From NCBI GenBank assembly GCA_003254885.1, contig QANT01002566.1:1-27765 (forward strand): DNA of 27,765 nucleotides, read 5' to 3'. This DNA comes from Purshia tridentata. Its lineage: Eukaryota; Streptophyta; Magnoliopsida; Rosales; Rosaceae. The notes under the pieces are model-generated. The model worked only from the letters and a program-made list of their open reading frames with translations. It searched no databases and was not told the origin of the DNA. This document shows, one piece after another, positions 1 through 9,033 of the stretch. Each line of letters starts with the position of its first letter. Within the stretch, counting starts at the first letter, position 1. The translations under genes and the position numbers were made by a program.

Positions 1-1104
1 TTTTTAGAGTAAATTAAATTAGTTAATACATGGGTTGCTTTTGAAAACAGGGTCAATGCTTCCAAATGCTAATTTTACCCAAAATACACTTTTTTTTTTG
101 TTGAGTGGAAAATTTGGTTCCAGAATTCAATGCATTTTGTGATCTTTCCTTATCTTGTGGGGTCAGATTCTGGTCTGGGTGTTTATTGCTCTTGCAGAGT
201 ACGACCAACTTTCCTGATTGACCAGAATGCCCATGATTTCTCTCAAATCTAGTTAGTATTTCATGAGCCACTGACCCTGTGAGTCACAGAGCTTACTTGG
301 TTTTAGCTATTGGCTTAGATGGTTTTGGCTCTAACCCAATGGTCCCAAACGCTGAAAGCAATCTAAGAATGGGCAATAGCAATATTTTAACTCACTAAAA
401 AAACCTTGATAGTTAACACTATGCTGCTAGATTTCATGGAAATGTCTCGGTCGCTAAATGCCAAGGCTTGGCCTTACTGTGGACCTTTGGTTGGCCGCCA
501 CAAGAGCATGCGCGTTGTGGGTGTGGATGTCTACTCATTTATAGAAAAAGGGTTCAAAATTTAACCCATTTAGTAAAAAGTGTAAATAATTGTATGTGGT
601 GGGGAATGATTGATGATGGGTAAAATTCTCTTATTAAAAGACTCTAAATTTTATTTAATTCTAACAAAAATAACATTAACATGTTTACTAATATATTATT
701 TTGATGAACAAAAACTAATTTGATGACTTTAATGGTTGTTTATCATGGCAAAAAAAATTATTGTTTATTTCATGTTACGATTTTTAATGAAAAAGTAGGA
801 TACTAACTTTCATTAGCAACTAAACCTAGCTTTTCCTGTGATTAAGGTGCTTGGTCTACGTAAGATCTAGACCGTAGTACTTTTTGACCAGGGAATCGAG
901 GGTCCAAAGTACGATGCGCATGTACTTCTGTTTTCTACGTAGAAATCAAAGACTACCAAGCACAGTCTCCAAAAGTCGTTGATCAATGTGAAAAGGGCTT
1001 TAGATTTAGTCACGCCCACCTTAAAACACGGGCCGCGCTCCATGTTAACATAACCGGGTGGCAATTACGAACATGTCCTCACTGTTTTTCTACTTTTTAC
1101 GCAG
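1..1104 (+). other. Probable expansin intron or 5' flank
   Basis: No convincing coding sequence was found on either strand. The stretch ends in a pyrimidine-rich tract and an AG at 1103-1104, which is the 3' splice site of the expansin exon that follows. I looked for the earlier alpha-expansin exons (the cysteine-rich, HFD-containing N-terminal domain) and did not find them. They either lie left of the window behind an intron of at least 1.1 kb, or are missing. A small inverted repeat, GTGCTTGGT at 847-855 and ACCAAGCAC at 955-963, brackets about 100 bp and could be a remnant of a small transposon. Confidence 0.5.
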
Positions 1105-1414
1105 GGTGCCATGCCGCAAGCGTGGAGGGATCAGGTTCACCATCAACGGCTTCCGTTACTTTAACCTGGTTCTGATCTCCAACGTCGCGGGTGCAGGGGA
1201 TATAGTGCGCGTGAGCGTGAAGGGGACGAGGACCGGGTGGATGAGCATGAGCCGTAACTGGGGTCAAAACTGGCAGTCAAACTCTGTCTTGGTTGGTCAG
1301 TCACTGTCCTTCAGGGTCACAGGCAGTGACAGACGCACCTCCACCTCGTGGAACATAGTCCCAGCCCATTGGCAGTTCGGTCAAACCTTCGCCGGAAAGA
1401 ATTTCCGAGTCTGA
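1105..1414 (+). CDS. EXPA: Alpha-expansin, last exon (partial gene, EXPA13-like)
   Basis: This exon encodes the C-terminal 102 residues of an alpha-expansin, a secreted wall protein that loosens cellulose-hemicellulose contacts without hydrolysis. The exon opens with a split Arg codon followed by [16 protein letters not shown], where the last intron of alpha-expansins commonly lies. It then shows the wall-binding (CBM63-like) domain with the conserved stretch [12 protein letters not shown] at about residues 42-53 of the exon and ends in [14 protein letters not shown] and a TGA at 1412-1414. The GKNFRV ending differs from the GGQF ending of most alpha-expansins and, from memory of the family, points to the EXPA13 type. 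The frame is intact. The signal peptide and the catalytic-like domain are not in the window, so a stand-alone 3' fragment cannot be excluded. Confidence 0.88.
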
Positions 1415-2760
1415 TTGATGCAACCCACTAAGAAAGTCAACATTTTTATGATTTTCCCGCCATAGTTATATATTTCCAATTTTACCATTTTGGATTTTTT
1501 TTAGATGCTGTTTTTGTCTGGGTGTTGGAGAATGTGGAAGTGTTTTAGTGGGAACTCACTCACTCACTCACTGGGAGGGGTTACAGGGACAACTTTGTCT
1601 TTTTGGTTGGTGTGACTTGTGAGAGTGTGAGGACTGTGGAGTGAGTAGGGGTAACTCAGTGTAACAGTGCAAGAGAAAATTAAATTGAAAAGACCCAAGT
1701 GTGGAAATTTGTAATAGGGTTGGTTGAGGCGGCTGCAGAGAATTTGTAGCCCGCAGCCTATTATAATACTGGTAAAGCAAAGCTGTAGTATATCATAATA
1801 TTATGCCTATTGGAAATGTATTTGTAGTAACTTTTTCTGATGAAAATGACTCAGAAAGTATTTGGTTTGTATTAATTGCCCTTTTCATTCATGTGTTTAG
1901 GCTTAATGCCACCAGCTTATGGTAGCTGCAGAGTGTGTACAAATGAACAGGGGTTGCTCTGAGGTGTAGTAATGGAAGAAAACTATTTGCATCAGAAAAT
2001 TTTAAGCTTAAATGGGAAGTTTCCAGTTCATTTCCTAATGTAAACTAAAAATTATACACTACTCAGATTTTTGTGAAACCAAAAGTAAAAAATTATTTTT
2101 ACTTTTTAATATATATTAGGATGCCAAGGTCTGAAAGGAAGGCATTAATTTAGTGCAAGTATTTAGTTTACAGAAAGTAAAGGAGCAACCATCAAATTAG
2201 TACCAATAACTCCAAGTAGGTCAAATCATGAGTGGCCAATGCATTTACACTAACAAAAGCTACCAAACCTGCACATGGGTGGGGTTGGGTTTGTTAATTC
2301 TCTGTTGAAAATTTTGGTGGGTAAGTTCTTCTCCATCTTCTAGTGTACAATTTATGGGACAAACATCTTTGGATTCCTATCACCCTAAAAAGTAAAACCA
2401 TATGTAGTGAGCTTTGGATACCCTTATGCAAGCCTTTTCCTCTCAGCTTGGTTCAGCTTCCACAGTTCCACTCGATGAAAATTTCCCTTCAACAGGAATG
2501 AGATTCCTCTTGATTTGCGCTCATCACCATCAGGAATACCCTTTGGCCTTTTTGTTTCAATGGTTTGGGATTCAAGACTTTCCAATCAATATTTGATATA
2601 ATAAAGGAAAAGTAACAAATGGTGTGAAGGTTAAATATCAATTCAGAGTTCAGACATCAATTTGAAAGCTCACAGCCTCACTTATAAAAAATGTTAAGAA
2701 GTTTGGATAGTTGGGGCTGGTTCTACTATGTACAAATACAATAAGTCATAGATTCCTACA
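1415..2760. other. Intergenic, convergent 3' flanks
   Basis: The stretch lies between the 3' ends of the expansin (+) and the zinc-finger gene (-). It has a short CACT tandem run at about 1556-1573 and AT-rich DNA. Open frames at 1568-1780 (-) and 2414-2596 (+) have no recognisable domain or splice context. I see no gene here. Confidence 0.6.
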
Positions 2761-3225
2761 CTAAAATCTTCTGTTTAGCTGGGAGTAGCTACTGGTTCCA
2801 GCTGCATGTTTCTTCGCCATAGCAACAGAATCAGTATGCCTTTGTCCTGAAATATGGTTATTGAAATCTGTCTCACTAAGACACAACACATTACATATAG
2901 CACAAGTCCTTAAAGCGTGGGCTGCTGCCCCGCTTTCAAGAACCTTCCTTCTCTTAGTCTCCAAATCTGCTGCAGGTCCAGCTGCCTTCTTCTTACTTGG
3001 TCCGGCAACAGATTTTCCTTTCAATTTCTCCAGGTTCACCCTGTGCTTTTTCCCCATTTTATGCTTATCAAGTACAGCCTTGGTGTCGCAATAAACTTTG
3101 CATACATCGCAATAAAGTTTCCAAGTGCCATTTCCAGGAGGCCGAGGAGTAGTGTTAGTCCATGAGGTGGGATTTGGATTTGCAGTAGCAAAGTGTTCTG
3201 TCCCAGTTGAGGGTATTGAGATACC
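2761..3225 (-). CDS. Protein with two U1-type (zf-met) C2H2 zinc fingers, last exon
   Basis: The exon starts after a good acceptor (TATCTTTCAG, AG at 3227-3226) and runs 154 residues to a stop at 2761-2763. Two zinc fingers of the U1/zf-met type are visible, both with exact C-X2-C-X12-H-X5-H spacing. Finger 1 uses residues C39, C42, H55 and H61 of the exon; finger 2 uses C108, C111, H124 and H130. A Lys- and Ala-rich linker lies between them and a proline- and threonine-rich stretch precedes finger 1. Such fingers usually bind double-stranded or structured RNA, as in U1C and splicing-related proteins, so a nuclear RNA-binding role is likely; this is inference from the family. The ATG at 3057 lies inside finger 1 and is not the true start. 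No clear upstream exon of the same family was found before 4228, so the 5' part is unresolved. The only phase-matched upstream coding exon is the XH-like fragment at 4228-4385. Confidence 0.75.
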   Translation of the reverse strand, partial: GISIPSTGTEHFATANPNPTSWTNTTPRPPGNGTWKLYCDVCKVYCDTKAVLDKHKMGKKHRVNLEKLKGKSVAGPSKKKAAGPAADLETKRRKVLESGAAAHALRTCAICNVLCLSETDFNNHISGQRHTDSVAMAKKHAAGTSSYSQLNRRF

Positions 3226-4227
3226 CTGAAAGATACAGGGCGATTAATTTTGAAACGAAAACAACAGTAAAATGAATACAACATAGACATGCAATACATG
3301 CACTGATCAATTTAATCTGAATAACACAGAAGTAGTCAATGTTCATTTGATGGAATTTGACTGCTAACCGATTGATTTTGGGAAAGCAGACAATGTGTTA
3401 GATTTTCGGCTTCATCTACCATATGGGGACTATTAGTCCATACAGGGACTAATAGTCCCTATATATATGGCATAATCATAGATGTGAAGAGGAATTTCTA
3501 TAATTAACCTTAGGCTCCTCCCCCCACCCCCTTCCCTTAAATGCTTGTAAAAACTTACATTCCAGTGTGAATACAGAGTACCATTGTACTACATTACTAT
3601 AAAAATCACTCCTTTATCACTTATAATTGTTTAGTATTCTTATACAGTTATTAGATTAATAACACACACAAAAAAAAAATCTATAATTGAGCTGTTTGTT
3701 CTATGTTTTGGCACCCCAAACACACACAAAAAGTGTGATAAATCCACCCTATAGAACAATGCTTGTATCCATACATGACTGTGTGGTAGAACAACCCAAG
3801 ATATTCAGTTGTCTTTTTATTAGAACATGTTAAGATAACTCTAGGATTGACACATTCAGTGATCTCTAGTTTTCAATATAAAAGAATTCGGAACAACTAG
3901 CCAAAGGGTTCCTCAAAATTCAGTTCAACCTTACAAAGAGGCAACATTTTACAAGCTTTAACCAGAACCAAGTAGGACAATACTGTCTGATTAATCTTTG
4001 TTATCTAATTTGACTATCATATATGTACTGGAACAACTTAGCACAAATGTAAAAAGAAACTTCATGAGCAGGTTCTCATCCCAATGCGAATGCAAACAAC
4101 TCAAAATCCAGATCACAGTCAAACTGATATAAAAATGCATCATATATGGTGAAAATTCATGGCTGCCATATATATAGATATCTATGTAATCCAATTAAGC
4201 AAAACCAAAGTTATGAGAATTGCATAC
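3226..4227 (-). other. Non-coding: probable intron or spacer with a double palindrome
   Basis: The stretch lies between the zinc-finger exon and the XH-like fragment. It holds a strong minus-strand donor-like sequence (GTAAGT, complement of 3554-3559) with no coding exon evident before it, and the palindromic pair at 3426-3459. If the flanking exons belong to one transcript this is a 1,002-bp intron with GT at 4227-4226 and AG at 3227-3226; otherwise it is a gene boundary. Confidence 0.4.
3426..3459. repeat. Paired palindromes forming a hairpin-capable element
   Basis: Two near-identical palindromes lie side by side: GGGACTATTAGTCC at 3426-3439 and GGGACTAATAGTCCC at 3445-3459. Each pairs with itself and the two can pair with each other, flanked by ATAT-rich DNA. 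This may be the end or core of a small transposable element, but no target-site duplication was identified. Confidence 0.6.
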
Positions 4228-4513
4228 CATTTGTTGCAATTGCAGATCACGCTGCTGAATATCTTTCTTATGCTCTTTCTTAAGATCTTTCCATTGAGCT
4301 TCAAATTTTAACAAGGCTCTACCCTCGTCTAAGAATGCCTTCTCAAGGTGGTAACGCAGGTCATCAAAATTTTGTTGCAATTTTGCTATTGGACACCATA
4401 AAATGAATATTAAAGTAAGCTACAAAACAGAAAATTAAAACCTGCAAAATTTGTAAGAGAAATAAAACAGACTCACCAATGGCAGTATCCATTTCTTCCG
4501 AAATGTTAGACAT
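4228..4513 (-). CDS. XH/IDN2-like gene fragment, copy 1 (N-terminal coiled coil only)
   Basis: Two exons join in frame. Exon 1 is 4513-4477 (ATG at 4513-4511, 12 codons plus one base, donor GTGAGT). Exon 2 is 4385-4228 (acceptor AATAG, ending CAAATG before a GT donor). Together they give 65 residues: a short acidic start (MSNISEEMDTAI) and then a charged, heptad-like stretch with FDDLRYHLEKAF and ALLKFEAQWKDL, ending LQLQQM. Exon borders, splice phases and sequence match copy 2 (ALLKFEAQ, LQLQQM), which continues into an XH domain. Copy 1 has only about one of the 14-residue coiled-coil units. No later XH-gene exon was found down to 3226, so it is truncated unless it splices into the zinc-finger exon, for which the phase fits. 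Family role: partners of IDN2 in RNA-directed DNA methylation. No function can be claimed for this fragment. Confidence 0.6.
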
Positions 4514-4639
4514 CTCAAACCTGCAATACAAATTGAATCCCATCTCTGAAAATCAACATAACAACGAAATACCAGAAGGGAAATAATGAAATCAGATTTA
4601 CTGTTACTTAAAAACTCAGATTTAGTGTTTGCCACAATG

Positions 4640-4688
4640 CCCATCATATGCCTTTGGATTTTCTGAACTGTGAAGACATTTGAAACCT
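4640..4688 (-). pseudogene. Duplicated first exon of the XH-like gene, decayed
   Basis: On the minus strand, TATTACAG is followed by GTTTCAAATGTCTTCACAG (ATG at 4679-4677). This closely resembles the start of exon 1 in copy 1 (GTTTGAGATGTCT) and copy 2 (ATTTGAAATGTCTCCCAGG), including the acceptor-like sequence before it. The frame from this ATG closes at a TGA after 11 codons and no matching donor follows. It reads as a tandem duplicate of the first coding exon about 165 bp upstream of the one in use. Confidence 0.5.
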
Positions 4689-4689
4689 G

Positions 4690-5459
4690 TAATACCGAAT
4701 GCCAACTCTATTTCTTGGGTTCGGAGTGATGACACAAGCTACAAAGCTAGAGCAGCAGAGAGCTCTGATTTAGAACTTGCAAGTGGGTAATTGAAAATTG
4801 GATCCTACATGCAATAAGTGTTTTGGGAAGTAGAGCATTGAATTGATCTCTCGATTAAGGAAAAACAGTGAAGCAAAGTGAGATTAATGGCCGATTGAAG
4901 TAGCAAATAGTGCAGTAAACCATGTGAAAGATGTGAATGTGTGGGGAATTGAAGACAGTACAGTGTTAGGTTTTAGTACAGAGCTACCAACACCAGCTGG
5001 TCGCGAGCTACAATCGCTCTTCTCCACTTTGACAAGTTGACATTGGGCTTTTTTCTTTAGAAAAAAAAAAAACAATAAATTGGAGAACAGTTTGCATAGA
5101 TACAACTACTTTTACCATTTTTTTTTTTCTCTCTTTTATTCCTCAGGAAAACACCCCTCCTCATTCAAAACAATAGAAAGGGAAAAAAATTAAAAGACTT
5201 TGTTTGGGTTTTAATTAAAATGGAACAAGTTTCTTAGATTTAATTTTTATATTGTATCTGAGATTAGTTAGGTTATTTTTGTTGTTGTTGATGTTCGTTA
5301 AAAGGTGTCTGTATGTTGGCACCATTATAACCATTGGATCACTACTAGAAAGGTGATCAAAGGTACAGATTTGTTTGCCAATAGATACAGTTGGGTTGAA
5401 ACTCTTGACCACTTATTCAGAAGCTACGACCTTTCGGTCGTTTATGGAATATTATGGGC
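4690..5459. other. Non-coding flank upstream of XH-like copy 1
   Basis: This is probably promoter and 5' untranslated DNA of the minus-strand copy 1, followed by the left edge of the LINE relic. It contains homopolymer A and T runs (5060-5071, 5118-5128) and a short GTT run near 5280. The open frame at 4884-5105 has no recognisable domain. Confidence 0.45.
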
Positions 5460-5895
5460 TTCAGGGTAAGATTTTTCAATACTTTACTATTGGTTTTGTT
5501 GATTGGCTGTATTCTAATCTTAAGCCTAAGAATGTCAAATACTTTGTGTTCTCTATGATTCTAAGTTCATATGAAAATGCAATCATATTTTCAAGCCTGA
5601 CTTCAGTCTTCTAATGCTGCCTCATAATACTATTTTTTCTTATGCCTCATAAACAAGTGGTTCATCTTCAATGGCACTTTCCCCCTCCTGGTTGGGTTAA
5701 AGTGAATACTGATGCTAGTTGTAAATATGATTCATCTCATTGAATCTGATTCTTCCTTTGCTGTTAACCTAATCACTAACTACATTGATCCCAACCATCC
5801 TCTCTATAATTTGGTGTATGATTGCAAGAATGTCTCTTTGTTAAGCCTTCTGGCTGATGACGCTACTCATGTAGCCACGGTTATCCTTTTGTAGT
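5460..5895 (+). pseudogene. Decayed non-LTR (LINE) retrotransposon C-terminus with RNase H-like piece
   Basis: Three pieces in changing frames recall the C-terminal end of plant non-LTR elements. At about 5485-5590 a frame reads FVDWLYSNLKPKNVKYFVF and then NAIIF, like the segment that precedes RNase H in these elements (usually ending W-IW-RN-IF). At about 5657-5740 comes LQWHFPPPGWVKVNTDASCK, the typical first strand of the plant RVT_3/RNase H domain, ending in a TGA. At about 5713-5890 a shifted frame reads IESDSSFAVNLITN and HPLYNLVYDCKN, the later helix region. The middle of the RNase H fold is missing and the frames do not join, so the copy is dead. No reverse transcriptase or target-site duplication was found, in keeping with 5' truncation. 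Confidence 0.65.
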
Positions 5896-6156
5896 TGTCT
5901 TTGTTTTTGGGCTTTGGCCCGCCACAATACCAAAAGGAAAAAGAAAATTTTCAAGACCTCTTCAACATAACGAATCAAAAAACATATTTAGACAAACCAT
6001 TCACATCATACTTAAACTCACTTCATTAAATATCCAACCCTTTCGATATGTTCCAATCAATACTTTAAAAGGAAAGGGTGGAGAGACTTTCTGTGTGGAT
6101 GTGAGCATCTATACAATCAGACTTTGTGTCATTTCTTTGTTAACTTGGGATGAAAG
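5896..6156. other. Non-coding 3' flank of XH-like copy 2
   Basis: This is AT-rich DNA between the LINE relic (+) and the stop of copy 2 (-). It probably includes the 3' untranslated region of copy 2. No gene is seen. Confidence 0.5.
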
Positions 6157-8033
6157 TCAATGCCAAAACGAATCGTTTTGCATCTGACTAGTTCGGCGAA
6201 TTCGTTTAATCGGTTTCCAAAGATTCAGTAAATGTGAAATTCCCTCTGCTAACGATGCCTTCCTCTCTTCCTTGAAGTTCCAAAGCTCTTGTACTGGATA
6301 CCTACCGCTGGGATTACACTCGTTCAATTCTGCCAAGGCAGTTGTCACAGCCCCAAAAACTTGTTCACCAAACTCCATCTTTAAACTCTTCATCTTTTCA
6401 TCTTCTTCATCAATAACTTCCTGCTTACCCAGTTAGCCAAGGCAGATGGAAAGTTACAGATTAAGCACAAGAATCAAAGGCAGAAATTGGGGTGCTTGAT
6501 GAGTTAAATGTATACCATTGGCGTTCCTTTTTCATCCATGATAATCTTGAATGGTTGCCAACTTGGATCTCTAAGATGAACCTCCCACAAAGAACATAGC
6601 TCCATGGCCTTATCATCAGGATGTGCTACTCTTTTACAATTCTATCTCTTGATCGCAGTACGAAATGGTTTGATGTCAAGCTCTCCCATTCTCTTCACGC
6701 CGATACAAGTGCCGCTTGATGATTCGCTTAGTCCCTGCAAAGGGAAAACAATACTTGAAATATAAACTAAACTGCAGGTGTAAGTAAATCAAACCCCCCC
6801 CCCCCCACCATAAAATATAGTCAAACCTGTAAATAGAAAATACATACAATGATTAGCTTATTACGAGCCTCGTGCAGTTCAGCGTTACGTTCACGCTCCT
6901 TCACAATAAGTACTCTGTTAAGTGCTTTTGTATCTGCCAATTCCTCTTCCATTTCCTTCAACTTCTCTTGAACTTCATTGGTCTTAACTTCCGACTCATC
7001 CATGTGTTTGAGGTTGACAACAAACTGCTTTTTCAGTTCTAGGCTTTTACTCTGAAGTTCAACCTTTTCTCTTTGCCATTGCTAATCAATCATAAAAGAA
7101 GACAACATTTCAAATGTTCATCCGTGTACCATTGATTCATCGATCCAAATCTCTAAGAAAAATAAATAATGGAAAACAAACCATTCGTTCTTCTGTCAAC
7201 AATGGCACCGATTCATAAGCATCCTTTTGTTCTTCCGCAAAAAATGCCACCCAACCGTCATCCTCATTTTCCTTTAAGGTAAACCTCTCACTCTGAAAGG
7301 AAAAGAAACTACATCAGAGGCTCAGAGCCCATTAAAGAATAAGAATTGGCAATAGTAAATCTCTATTTAATCCAAGCAAAACTTAATTAAGTTAATTGAT
7401 TTTATGATGAGAAGAATAAGAATACCATTTGTTGCAGTTGTGTCTCTCGCTGCCCAAGCTCATACCTAAGCTCTTTCTTTCGAGCTTCACTCTGCTCAAG
7501 TTCTTTCTTAAGATCTTTCTTTTGAGCTTTACTCTGCTTAAGTTCTTGCTTAAGCTCTTTCTTTCGAGCTTCACTTTGCTCAAGTTCTTTCTTAACCTCT
7601 TTCTTCTGAGCTTCACTCTGCTCAAGTTCTTTCTTAAGATCTTTCTTTTGAGCTTTACTTTGCTTTAGTTTGTTATTAAGCTCTTTCTTTTGAGCTTCAC
7701 TCTGCTCAAGTTCTTTCTTAAGCTCTTTCTTTTGGGTTTCACTCTGCTCAAGTTCTTTCTTAAGTTTTACCTTTTGTTCAGACCAAAAGAAAACAACTTC
7801 CTCCTTTTGAGCTTCAAATTTTAACAAGGCTTTATCCAGCTCCAAGAATACCTTCGCAAGCTGGTCACCTACATTTTGTTGCACCTTTCCTATTAAACAA
7901 ACTAAAACATATAGTAAGCTACTACAGGAATCAAACAGAAAATGCAACATGGGCATCTAATTAAAAGTTGAACCAGAAATCTTAACTTTAACTCAGACTC
8001 ACCAATTTATGTTTTTTCTGACCTGGGAGACAT
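6157..8033 (-). pseudogene. XH-domain (IDN2/FDM-like) gene, copy 2, with two in-frame stops
   Basis: Six exons with normal splice sites join without a frame shift into 441 codons: 8033-8003, 7889-7426, 7292-7182, 7081-6848, 6734-6516 and 6420-6157. The product has a short start (MSPRSEKT), a long coiled coil with eight 14-residue units, a second charged helical part (QWQREKVELQ...ALNRVLIVKERERNAELHEAR), and a C-terminal XH domain with CIGVKRMGELD, ELCSLWEVHLRDPSWQPFKII and NPSGRYPVQELWNFKEE. These are hallmarks of the IDN2/FDM family of RNA-directed DNA methylation factors. The zf-XS and XS domains of full-length members are absent. Two nonsense codons break it: TAA at 8009-8007 (codon 9) and TAG at 6644-6642, where relatives have a Tyr-like position after KR. 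No other Met occurs before the end of exon 2. It is most likely a recent pseudogene; expression of a shortened product from an internal Met is possible. Confidence 0.8.
7429..7764 (-). repeat. Eight tandem 42-bp units coding for a 14-residue coiled coil
   Basis: Within exon 2 of copy 2, the unit LKKELEQSEAQKKE recurs about eight times in register, from 7764 down to 7429. Each unit is two heptads with Leu at regular positions. Units 3-5 and 6-8 look like a higher-order three-unit duplication, since both blocks open with the KQSKAQKKD variant followed by LKKELEQSEA. Copy 1 has about one unit and copy 3 about two to three, so the array changes length between paralogues. Confidence 0.85.
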
Positions 8034-8261
8034 TTCAAATCTGCAATACAGAGATAATAAAAACAGAAAACCCGAGATTCAAAATCAATCTTATCTCTTC
8101 AAAGCAATTAAACAATGAAATATAGTACAAATTAAGAATATAAAGATAAAAAGGTTGAGTTTCACATGTAGAAAAAAAACACCATATCAAAACATATCAA
8201 CATGCAAACCAGAAAAAAAGAAAAAAAGAAAAAAGGAGGCGGTCTTTCGTCAATTGCTCAC
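8034..8261. other. 5' flank of XH-like copy 2
   Basis: This holds an acceptor (TATTGCAG, complement of about 8042-8049) just before the copy 2 first coding exon, which implies a non-coding exon further upstream. It is otherwise AT-rich, with A-rich runs at about 8171-8236. Confidence 0.4.
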
Positions 8262-8452
8262 CGGGAAACAGAAGTCCAATTCCACTTCAGTGGAACTCAA
8301 CCAAAAATCCTCCACTATAGCATAATGTTGGTTCGGGTCATGTGGGGTTTTTACTGATCTTGTGGTCAGACACATGGAACTTATGGAATGAATATCATAC
8401 CAGACGCATCCCAATTGGCAGGGGTCAAAGTTCCACTTTTCAGACAAAAAGG
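8262..8452 (-). other. Exon-like open stretch of unknown identity
   Basis: A 191-bp minus-strand stretch lies between an acceptor (ATTTGCAG, AG at 8454-8453) and a donor (G then GTGAGC, GT at 8261-8260) and is open throughout in one frame (about 63 residues, including WNFDPCQLGCVWYDIHS and HYAIVEDFWLSSTEVELDF). I do not recognise it. It sits just upstream of copy 2 on the same strand, so it could be a leader exon of that gene or a relic exon of another gene. A short inverted repeat, TTCCACT-TC-AGTGGAA, lies inside it at about 8279-8294. Confidence 0.3.
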
Positions 8453-9033
8453 CTGCAAATATACTATTTTAAAATCAGAACGGTTGATATAAAAATCCAG
8501 TCATAATAACTCATATCATAACAAAGGAATTGGGCTTTGAAATATTAAATTTCTTGTTTGATTTAACAGAGGATTTTATATATGATCCTCAAACCAAAGG
8601 AAACTACAAGAATAAATTATCAATGGTCGTAGTTTTTTGAAAGTACTGATATGGGCGAAAATTATACAAAAAGTTGAACTATGAATAAGATACAAAATAA
8701 TTTGGTTTAAATAAATCCAATCTTGAAAAAAAACAAAGTAAACTATGATCAATGAAGTACAAAAATTAATAATAAACTCATATTACCAATAAATATAAAT
8801 AATAAATATCCAAATGGTTTGAGTTATGTGAAATTTGATTTAACTATAATGTTCACGAAATTAATAGAATAGAAGAGAAGAATGAACACAATGGTATTCT
8901 ACTTGGCCAAAAAAAAGAACACATTGGTATTCTACAACTTGTATTGATTTTTTTAATTTTTTTATTTTCAGATGATTGCAGGGCCATGGCCCCTCCTTGT
9001 CCTTCTACCTACGTTCCGCCTCTTATTTATCAT
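8453..9033. other. Intergenic, 3' flank of PHYLLO
   Basis: This is AT-rich DNA upstream of the XH-like copy 2 and downstream of the PHYLLO stop. The part next to 9033 is probably the PHYLLO 3' untranslated region. No gene is seen. Confidence 0.5.

Noticed and set aside
842..963. Possible small MITE bounded by GTGCTTGGT/ACCAAGCAC
   Set aside because: The inverted arms are only 9 bp and no target-site duplication was found, so it was not listed as a mobile element.
867..1064. 65-codon minus-strand open frame before the expansin exon
   Set aside because: No similarity to expansin or another family that I can recognise.
1568..1780. 70-codon open frame on the minus strand
   Set aside because: Low-complexity composition from a CACT-rich stretch, with no domain or splice context.
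6794..6806. Run of 13 C
   Set aside because: A simple homopolymer inside an intron of copy 2; no further structure.
7429..7668. Leu/Phe-rich repetitive open frame on the plus strand
   Set aside because: It is the exact antisense of the coiled-coil array of XH-like copy 2; the repeat keeps the opposite strand open.
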